Below are positions 17,187 to 24,696 of a stretch of DNA of 24,696 nt, piece after piece. Made by a program: the position numbers and the translations under genes. Position 1 is the stretch's first letter, and the number at the start of each line of letters is the position of its first letter. Location of the stretch: the NCBI RefSeq assembly GCF_000003605.2, contig NW_003136829.1, positions 301,610 through 326,305 of the forward strand, in the 5' to 3' direction. Below the pieces are notes generated by a model. That model saw only the letters and a list, made by a program, of their open reading frames with translations, was not told the origin of the DNA and ran no database searches. This DNA comes from Saccoglossus kowalevskii. Its lineage: Eukaryota; Hemichordata; Enteropneusta; Harrimaniidae.

Positions 17187-19252
17187 TTAAAATTATCCAA
17201 CTTTTTGCTCAAGGGTCTTGCATATGTCAATGCTGAACCATAGACACGTATTATGTATTTTATGTATTTATTAATATTGCTGAGAATACGATGTGATTAT
17301 TATGTACCCTGTGTGATATTCCTTGTTTGCATAGTGTACATTGGATTGGATTTCTTCGAAAAGTTTGATTCTTCTTTTATATATCAGTGTATATGGGTAT
17401 CACTGTTGAATGGTTTGAACACCCTGACATTTTTGTGTTTGAAGAGTATTAAAATGTCAATTGAAGGTATAGAAAGCAAAATAAAAATTATGGAGAGGGA
17501 ACTGGATGTTGCCAACAAAAACTACAGTGATCTCGTGGATTGTAATATTATTTTTTCACACTTAGCCAATTTCAAGGGCTCCCTCAAAAATGCAATCTCC
17601 TAATTTAAGACTCCAAGTTCCTTAAGTGTGGTAATTATAATGATGCTGTGCTGATGGTAATACAGAGTCCATAGGAGTGAAGGACCTAGTACAAGTGCAG
17701 AAACAAAATAAAACTGAGATACATGCAACAAAGTTAATAAGTATCAGTTACCAACAACAACAAGGTGGTGACATCCTTAAAGAATCCAGAAAGCGAGAGG
17801 TGGTAGCAGATGAATTAAACAAAACGGATCCAAGAAAATAAAAAAAGTAGTTACCAGTGGCATGGTGATGACTGTAGTTCAGACCCTAGAGAGCAAAAGC
17901 TGCTAGCAAGTGTAACCAAGGTTCATGCAGCTCATAAAACAAATTGTGACAAAGAGTATGATGACAGTTACAGTGATGGGTGGGTTCAATTTCTATGAAA
18001 GCTGCATGTAAGAAAAAGGGAATAAGAATAACCTCGGGCAAATCACAATATGTTTTTGTGATTACCATGGCATCAAACTCGCAAGGCATCTTTTCAACAC
18101 ACATGGTAACGAATTGGAAGTTTTAACAAGCAGCCAGTAAACCAGCAGTACCACGGGAAAGGCATTTGTTAATTGAAGCGATCAGAAACAAAGGAAACTA
18201 CAACCATAATCAGAAAAGAAAGGTGAACTACTAGTAATTGTTTATAGATGACATCATCTTCTGGTGTTCCAGCAGCCAGTTACTTGCCATGAAAATAGTG
18301 TATAGAACTGTTTGTGGGTGCTGCACTTTGAAGGCATGTGAAAACGTGTTTGCATAAACCATTTACTATCGGTAGCCAGTATATTGAAAATGAGTTCAAC
18401 AGATGGCGATGTGAATAACCATGATTACATTTGCATACAATTATGTCCAAAATGAATAATGATGACGTCAGTAGAGAGGTTAATATGATAGTTTAATTCA
18501 ATGTTTTAGATCTAAGTTTTCATTCACTGGGGAAAAGACGGGATGTCAATATCAGCCAAAGAATATGAGAACGATTGCTGATTAAACCCAGGGAGTTTGA
18601 CAAGATTTTTTATGTAGCATGTTTGACGCACTGTTTCAAGTTCATGTAGTTCTGATTTTGATTACCCTGCCTGTATAATCACCCGACGGCATAGTAATGC
18701 TGAACAAGCTACGTTGTATCAAAGATATGCAAATGCAATGTGTTTGAGTCAAAACTTGCGGCGACTGCCTGCTATCAAAAACCAGCCTCAACTATAGTAA
18801 TCAAATGTTGTCTGACACAAACATTTCTCATAGGCTTAAAGTTGGTGCGCCATCACATGAACTTAAACCAATGATAACACTTACACAGTGCCACAATATA
18901 TTGAAAAATAAAACATTGATTCCCGTTCCATATGTTGACTTATCAGTTAAGAAAAATAGTTTTGCGTTAATTATTGTGAAAAAAAAGTACTGAAAAAATA
19001 TTGCACAAGTTTGTGTTGATCATCATTGACATGCATTAACGGTTGCCATATATAGTATATATGTACATATAACATCCAAAACTACAGATATATTGACTGT
19101 AGTGTCAGTACTCTTGGTGCAACAAATGCATTTTTATACATCATATTTATAAATTGTACGATTCAAACTAAAACAAGGGGTTTAGACAGATGAAAGGAAA
19201 GTTATTTTTGGAGGGGGTATAATAGTTGTGCATGTAGGAAGACTTTTTCATA
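17187..19252. other. Non-coding stretch with possible decayed coding remnant
   Basis: A plus-strand ORF at 17253-17603 has a hydrophobic front, then a helix-like charged segment (MSIEGIESKIKIMERELD). Downstream to about 18230, all frames are broken by stops. I recognise no family. It may be an old retroelement or gene remnant, or chance. No structured element was seen between 18230 and 19252. Confidence 0.4.
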
Positions 19253-19793
19253 CTGTAAAACATGTTGAAAAAGCGACATGCAATTTTAGCGAATTGTGGT
19301 AAAATGACGTAATACCGAATGTTGATTTAGCGAATCGCTCTTGTCCTTGTTGATTTCCTGTTTTCACAATTATTTTTTTTATAATTGTCTGTCGCTAGCA
19401 AAAACATATGCACAGTTATCATCTTAAAACAAAGAAAGACGGTCAAGTGTAATTTGATTTTGTTTGCAATGATAAAAAAATGATTTAACAGGGATTTGAA
19501 AAAGCGGGTATCGTTGCTACGTTACATCCAGAACATTGACCTTTTATATTGGGACTCAAAAATGTCCGTAATAATATATCAGTTACTGTATCACTTTATT
19601 TATTTTCATTGAAATAATGACCCCAATGATAACGTTTATTTGTTTGTGCTAAACTTCTTTTCAATAAAATGTATCTATCATGTCAGCACGACCATTTTGA
19701 ATGTATAATAAAGTCATTAGTGACATCTTGAATTAGCGAACCAGTTCTCTCGCTAAATTCGCTAAAAAGACATGCTCGCGACATGTTTTACAG
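19253..19793. mobile_element. Mariner-like MITE, 541 bp
   Basis: Flanked by TA (19251-19252 and 19794-19795), with inverted ends CTGTAAAACATGT at both sides. Subterminal TTTTAGCGAATT and TTTAGCGAAT motifs are mirrored by CTCGCTAAATTCGCTAAAA near the right end. Related ends occur at 4721 and 6145. No transposase. Confidence 0.7.
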
Positions 19794-20102
19794 TATGTTT
19801 AGCTTGAAAGGTACGAACCGAACGTCAGTCGCAACAATCGTACGATTTAATTTGTTTTTATAGCTCCATGCCATGCCATATTTTTATGTTCGATTTCACA
19901 TAACTTAAAGGGCGGTGGTCGTCTTATAAATTGTGATTTTTGAGATGTATATATTTTCCCGGGAAATTCTTGTTATATAACTTGCTGATAATGTTCTTGA
20001 ATTTCATAAGAAGGAAAGCAATAAGTAAATAGATATAGATGAATCAATTTATTATAATTCAGTGATTATTTCACCCAGAACTGTGGTTCACTTGTTCAGC
20101 TG

Positions 20103-20433
20103 TGTCGGAAAATTGAGCTTGAGTACAATTTAGGATTCTGACTGAGATTTAGCCAGCCAATGGGATTGTTTTAATTTCAACCAATCAGCTCCTTTATCTT
20201 TTCACCAATCATGTACAAGGCCATATTCATTGTAACCATTCATGAACAAGACCAATATTTACTTTGATAATATAAATAGAAGACGAAACGTCTCTTCTTC
20301 AGTTCGTTTTTGGTTCGTCTTGTTCGTTCATGATTCATTCATAGTTCGTTTAATAAAATCATCTATTGCAGTCCATACGCGGTTTATTCTTCCATTCCTG
20401 AACTTGAACCAACTCTTCTTAACAATTCCCACA
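20103..20433 (+). mobile_element. Solo LTR with 5-bp target duplication
   Basis: A 331-bp segment starting TGTCGGAA and ending TTCCCACA (near-perfect inverted ends, TG...CA), flanked by a perfect direct repeat AGCTG (20098-20102, 20434-20438). The internal order is that of an LTR: several CCAAT boxes (near 20157, 20181, 20204), TATAAATA (20271-20278) and AATAAA (20352-20357). No internal retroviral region or second LTR is in the window, so it is a recombined solo copy. The superfamily (Gypsy, BEL or other) cannot be told from the LTR alone. Confidence 0.88.
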
Positions 20434-20536
20434 AGCTGATAAAATAAATAACCTGGGCTACATAAACAGTCATTGCCACGGTTTTACTTCACATTTCACA
20501 AGTTAGAATCATTTGCGTTTTTGAGCGTATTTACAG

Positions 20537-20538
<2 letters not shown>

Positions 20539-20618
<80 letters not shown>
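20539..20618. repeat. (TA)n microsatellite, about 40 repeats
   Basis: An uninterrupted TA run of 80 bp about 100 bp right of the solo LTR. Such tracts are often length-variable and hard to assemble. Confidence 0.95.
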
Positions 20619-20622
<4 letters not shown>

Positions 20623-20793
20623 TTGTTTTGTGGTTTAGTGCTGAATTAGATTTAATACAAATCACAGTCGTTAGCGCTGACTGACAATGAACTCACAACA
20701 ATAGACAAACGATTGTCAAATGCGTCATATATAGACAGGTATCAGTGAAAGGGTGAGATAATATTGACAAGACACATTCTTCAAAGTAATCAT

Positions 20794-20799
20794 TTTATT
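20794..20799 (-). terminator. Poly(A) signal of the SnoaL-like gene
   Basis: TTTATT on the plus strand reads AATAAA on the minus strand, 115 nt after the stop codon of the SnoaL-like gene, as expected for its 3' end. Confidence 0.65.
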
Positions 20800-20914
20800 G
20801 CATTAGAGCTTTCTCTTTGGAAAATAATGCATTGACTTATATTTTAGGCGGAATTTTCAGGAGTAAATTAAATTCAGTTGCCGACAACGGCATCATGATC
20901 ACAGCATCCTTTAT

Positions 20915-21144
20915 CTATGCGCTGTCTCCATTCCACATGTTTCTATATAGCAAGCACTGGTCGTCTTTCATATCCCAGATGGTTAATGTTTTACCAGTCT
21001 CAATAGCCGAACCATCAGCTTTGTGTATGCGATAGGCACCGAGTGAGTAAACATGTCCATCTTCACTTGCTAAACCAGTTTCATGTACATCAATGTTGAC
21101 ATCAATGTACTTTTCAAGATATTTTTTTATGATCTTGGCAATGT
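20915..21144 (-). CDS. SnoaL-like gene, coding exon 2
   Basis: Begins after TACCTCAG and rebuilds D52. It carries the C-terminal strands with GKTLTIW and YRNMWNGD and ends at TAG (20917-20915). Confidence 0.83.
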
Positions 21145-21907
21145 CTGAGGTAATGAATAAATATAGAAAACACATTACCATATAAATCACTATAACAACT
21201 CAGCAAATCTGCAATAATTAGTCTGCGTTTCGATGATGCTATTTCTATATTTTAAAGACGTGCTTACACGTATACTCCACACTAGACAAACAAGCACCTC
21301 TACCTTCACTGTCGAAAACCACCATGTCACATATGTTATGGGGTTATGTTGGTATGAATAAACGATGTTGATATGCAAATTTACAGGCAGTGTTCAAAAT
21401 TTGACAAATTGACAAAAAAAGAAGATACAATATCACTGAACATCTCACTATATCTTTATAGGTACTTGGATGATGGTCCCATTGTTGTCTAGGTCACTCC
21501 AGTCACTAACCTCTAATTCAACTTTTCAAGATTATGTAATCAGTGGCGGCGGCACCGGGGAGAGGGGGGCGGTGCAGTCGCACCCCGAACAAATGTTGGG
21601 GAGGGCGTCACCTCCAAGTCAAGCTGAAACCCTTTGTGTCGGCGAAATTTGTCCCTCAAAATGCAAGATACATTGTTTCAGAGGGTCTAGATTTCATTTT
21701 TTTCGGCTCGATGGAGAACAACACCCCATGCAAAATTTAGTTATGGATTTTACCTTCTTTTCCAGTTGCAAGTTTTTCTTCTGGAGCCAAATACTGAGCA
21801 TCAGATCTCATAGTATCTAACATCATCTTCATGTCTTTTGTTCGATATCCTTCACAGAACTGGTCAAACGCATTTTGGACCTTAGTTTTCACATTGGTTT
21901 TAGACAT
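20915..21907 (-). CDS. SnoaL-like / DUF4440-type NTF2-fold protein, 2 exons, 127 residues
   Basis: Minus-strand exons 21754-21907 (residues 1-51) and 20915-21144 (residues 52-127, with TAG). The donor is GTAAAA, the acceptor is a pyrimidine-rich site ending CCTCAG, and both ends are phase 1. The pattern is that of SnoaL/DUF4440 single-domain proteins: an N-terminal amphipathic helix (VQNAFDQFCEGYRTKDMKMM), a hydrophobic strand with YLAPEEKLATGKE, a helix IAKIIKKYLEKY, then strands ending in the conserved GKTLTIW (102-108) and YRNMWNGD (118-125). Length is typical. There is no signal peptide, so it is probably cytosolic. These folds bind small hydrophobic ligands or catalyse isomerase- or cyclase-type steps, but the substrate here is unknown. 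Confidence 0.82.
21145..21753 (-). other. Intron of the SnoaL-like gene, with a GC-rich insertion
   Basis: 609 bp. The middle (about 21541-21720) is strikingly G/C-rich compared with its surroundings (CAGTGGCGGCGGCACCGGGG). It resembles one end of a dispersed repeat, but no matching opposite end was found. Confidence 0.55.
21754..21907 (-). CDS. SnoaL-like gene, coding exon 1
   Basis: ATG at 21907 (context ACCATGT) through GAA G, residues 1-51. An upstream in-frame extension is open to 22000 but unlike the family, so this start is preferred. Confidence 0.8.
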
Positions 21908-21999
21908 GGTTAAACGCAGTCTGTACCTCAAGTTATCAAGTGATGTATACGTGGCGTGTATGTATTCATGTGATATGTCAACCCTTATGTAAAGTTTCA

Positions 22000-22839
22000 A
22001 AGGTTAATTGACGAATGCACATGTTGGGGCCTCGATGTCAGGCTCTTGATAAATTTATCTAATTTCTCTTGATAAATGTAAACACGTGCCTTTTGCTCAA
22101 CGAAATATACATTTGTTGATTGTAGATCAAAGAGTCCATTGTTTGGTGAGGTGTGTGTCGGTACTTGTCACGACTAATTTATGTTTTACCTCGACTACCT
22201 GAAATCCCATCATTCAACGCGGTTTTGGAACACACTTATACTAGCCTCGAAATGCTTTGACGCAGTGGTAACATAAGATAAATAAGAAGGTCATGAAGGT
22301 CATATGTGTTGCTCAAAAACTAAAGCTAGATGAAATGCTTCACTCAAATGTCGATTTATCAGGGTGACTGTGTTCATCAGTACACCTTAAGTTACTAAGA
22401 ACATTTTCTAGATTCGATTGTGGTTGTCATCTCTGAATATATTGAGAATACTACATTGTTTGCATTAGGTATATGGTACATGCTACTTCATAAGTCACAA
22501 AAATCACATACTACACACAAACTTTATCCGATAATAGAATTTTAATTGCTTATTGAAATTCACTGATACATTTAAATGTTATGACGTCACGCATGGTCTG
22601 ATAAGAATTTCAGCTAAAAGTTACAGAACATCATGTATTATTTTCCACTCATGGTATTGTCAGTCCAACCATGTATGCCCAAACTAATTTTCGCGTTGAT
22701 TTTGGTACGTCTTGGGTGCACTCACCATTAGCAGGCAGCGTTTTAAATTGATCAGACCGACCTTTCAGCACAAAGTAAACAACTCAGTTCTTTATCATTC
22801 TCTCGAAAATAATTTTATATCATTTAGGGAATAATTCAC
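22000..22839. other. Non-coding stretch
   Basis: Upstream flank of the SnoaL-like gene. No gene, TATA box at a convincing distance, or repeat with clear ends was seen. Confidence 0.5.
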
Positions 22840-22938
22840 CTGTTCTCATCGAATCCCAAACTGCAGATGCCATGGTTGATGTGGCAAGGTCCAAATCCAT
22901 CTTCTGGCATAATTTCATATAGTATGGAGCAATTCTCA
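22840..22938 (-). CDS. Candidate orphan exon, 33 codons
   Basis: On the minus strand an open segment reads RIAPYYMKLCQKMDLDL, then ATSTMASAVWDSMRT, and ends at a GTGAAT donor in phase 1. An AG at 22940-22939 could be its acceptor, also phase 1, with a modest pyrimidine tract; alternatively the internal ATG (MKLCQKM...) could start it. The composition looks like real protein, but I do not recognise it. Its exit phase fits exon 2 of the SnoaL-like gene, so it could be an alternative 5' exon, or part of a gene entering from the right. Confidence 0.3.
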
Positions 22939-22978
22939 CTTCCCGGTTAAAAAGTTTTATTCAAATATAAATGAGTTA

Positions 22979-23013
22979 TTGATAGGTCATTGCAGAACGC
23001 AATGACCTATCAA
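22979..23013. repeat. Perfect 15-bp hairpin
   Basis: TTGATAGGTCATTGC, a 5-nt spacer AGAAC, then the exact complement GCAATGACCTATCAA. There is no T-run after it. It may be the terminal structure of a dispersed repeat, since the sequence just to its right resembles the ATGGCCG repeat family of UVSSA intron 11. Confidence 0.8.
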
Positions 23014-23993
23014 GTCGTAAATATACACATGCATATGTTCCATAATCCAATTAAAACATGGCCGAATAACAGTATTTTTACTAAGAATTGCTAAGAATTC
23101 ATCAAAATCGAACAATTTGCACTTTCTGGAGCCGGGTAAGTCGTGCATGCTTGTATTTCATTCAAACTTTGTGTGTCTATTGCATGTTGTATCTCTGATA
23201 TGCCTTGGTCGTTCACATTCATACTGTGAACATGAAGTGCACGTGGATCAAATAAGACTTAATTGGGCGTACATTGAACATGAAGGAATGCCTTTTTTGT
23301 ATAGTGAAGTACCTAATAAATTGATTGATAAAATACTATTATAGTGACGACAAAAGGTGTGCTGGCAATGAACATTCAAACTGATGTACATTGCATTCCA
23401 AATTCCAATTCCAATCCTAAATTTGATTTGCGGTTATTTCGTCAGCGTGGTTGAGCTGAGCTGATTAATTTCACATGTTCCAGACTGATAGGGACTAAAG
23501 TGGCGCCTCCTAGTTCAACTGAGTCTTTGCCTAAATCTCTTTTTGTGAACACAAAAAACTGACTTTCAGGCATACATTAATTGGCTGTTTCACTTCAAAC
23601 CATGCACATGCTTAACACCCAGTTAGTGTTCTTGTGATGATTTTGTGATTAGGCCGAAGATGACCGACTGACGACGATTTTTGTTGTTTTAAAATCAGGT
23701 ATTTTAACAAATACTCAAAAGTTATTTCAAACTTTGTGAAAAGTTTAATCATTATGGGTGGTTGGTGAGCGTCACCTTAAATTTGCAAATACGGGTTTTC
23801 TCTGCTGTTATAATCTACTTCACACACACTTTATAGAAAACACAAATTTATATGCTTATGGTCTTACTAATAAATACAGAATGGGGACTGTACATTCCAA
23901 AATGCTTGTTTAATATCTAGATTCTCAAAGAGCAATGATGTACACTAAGTTTGGAAATAAATTACATGTATGTGAACATGACAATTTCTCACG
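23014..23993. other. Non-coding stretch with dispersed-repeat similarity
   Basis: Positions about 23050-23180 and 23650-23700 share short blocks with the 11216-11790 repeat (ATGGCCGAATA, CATTCAAACTTTGTG). The 75-codon ORF at 23117-23344 lies across this repeat and is unlikely to be a gene. Confidence 0.45.
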
Positions 23994-24674
23994 TGTGATA
24001 TTTTGAATTTGAAACAAATGAAAATTACTCTATTATTTTATGTTGCATAACAAAATGTATTTGTTTACAAATTACTCATAAAATTTCAGTTTTTTTCTGC
24101 ACTTTAATGCTATATCATGATTCATATTTCAGTCAGTTTGACAGTGGTTGCCATGACATATACTGATAAAGGTTAATGACAAGACCAGATGGCGAGCTGG
24201 TCGAAATCAACCAAAAACATCTTATGACTCTGCAGTTTTTAAGATACAAGACAGTAGCTGTAATTCTAAACCAATGTTGTTTGCGATTTTAAACTAAGGT
24301 AGTATCTTGGTGGAATGTTAGTGCGAGATTATTACCCCATCAATATTAGTTAGCGTTGACAATGTATAGAAATGTTTTCTCTAGACAGCTTGACGAGTAA
24401 TTAATTGATTATGATGTGTAAAACTTTCATGTGATTGGTTGTTTGTTGGAAGGAAAGGCCTTGGAGTCTCTTATACTGATTGTAATTGGTTAAGGGGTGA
24501 CAAGAAATAAAGATGGATTTAATGCTGTCTCGGGTGAAAACCAGGGACTTGGCAGAGAATCGTTTTGGGAACATGAACGAAGCTTGTGTGTGTCTTTTGT
24601 TAGCCTAGCGTGGAAACGACCGAATCCCGGTTACCTAAGTGAAAGGTTTTTAACCATCAAAAATACCTATCACA
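23994..24674 (+). mobile_element. Possible 5' LTR of a retrotransposon leaving the window
   Basis: A putative 681-bp LTR starts TGTGATA and ends TATCACA. An AATAAA near 24505 and a GT-rich stretch (TTGTGTGTGTCTTTTG, about 24583) lie where R and U5 would be. Two bases after the end, TGGTGGAGAACCC (24677 on) looks like a tRNA-type primer-binding site. No internal coding region or second LTR is available to prove it. Confidence 0.35.
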
Positions 24675-24696
24675 CGTGGTGGAGAACCCTTGGGCA

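Noticed and set aside
17253-17603. 116-residue plus-strand ORF as a gene
   Set aside because: No recognisable domain, no fitting splice sites and a weak start; reported only as a possible remnant.
20242-20439. 65-residue ORF near 20242
   Set aside because: It lies entirely within the R/U5 part of the solo LTR.
21470-21820. ORFs over the GC-rich intron insertion
   Set aside because: They sit in the intron of the SnoaL-like gene, within a repeat-like segment, with no family similarity.

Overview
The window is animal nuclear DNA: AT-rich, with long introns, GT-AG splicing, microsatellites, miniature DNA transposons and LTR remnants. The gene content (a UVSSA orthologue and a small SnoaL/NTF2-like protein) and the repeat style suggest a marine invertebrate, most likely a mollusc or other lophotrochozoan. 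That placement is inference, since no rRNA or mitochondrial marker is present.

Layout. Positions 1-824: a minus-strand first coding exon (714-824) of an unrecognised gene, with the rest presumably beyond the left edge. Positions 825-1168: a compact divergent promoter and 5' exon region shared with the plus-strand gene. Positions 1565-14774: a complete 13-exon UVSSA gene (transcription-coupled nucleotide excision repair scaffold), assembled by hand. All splice phases agree and the predicted protein is 790 residues. Its introns carry a Harbinger-like MITE, mariner-like MITEs, a roughly 287-bp tandem repeat and a 41-bp minisatellite that starts on the exon 12 splice donor and is interrupted by a MITE with an 8-bp target duplication. 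The same intron holds a cluster of heat-shock elements in front of a TATA box. Positions 14800-20800: mostly non-coding, with a 53-codon small ORF, a 77-bp tandem repeat, a TTAA foldback MITE, a mariner-like MITE, a complete solo LTR with a 5-bp target duplication and a (TA)n tract. Positions 20794-21907: a two-exon minus-strand gene for a 127-residue SnoaL-like protein. Positions 22000-24696: mostly non-coding, with one candidate minus-strand exon, a perfect hairpin and what may be the 5' LTR and primer-binding site of a retrotransposon running off the right edge.

The two complete genes have no evident functional link. The strongest unusual signals are in UVSSA: a minisatellite in perfect 41-bp register with a real splice donor, repeating donor-like hexamers 24 times; a second copy of the TFIIH-binding motif core; and an intronic heat-shock-type promoter module.
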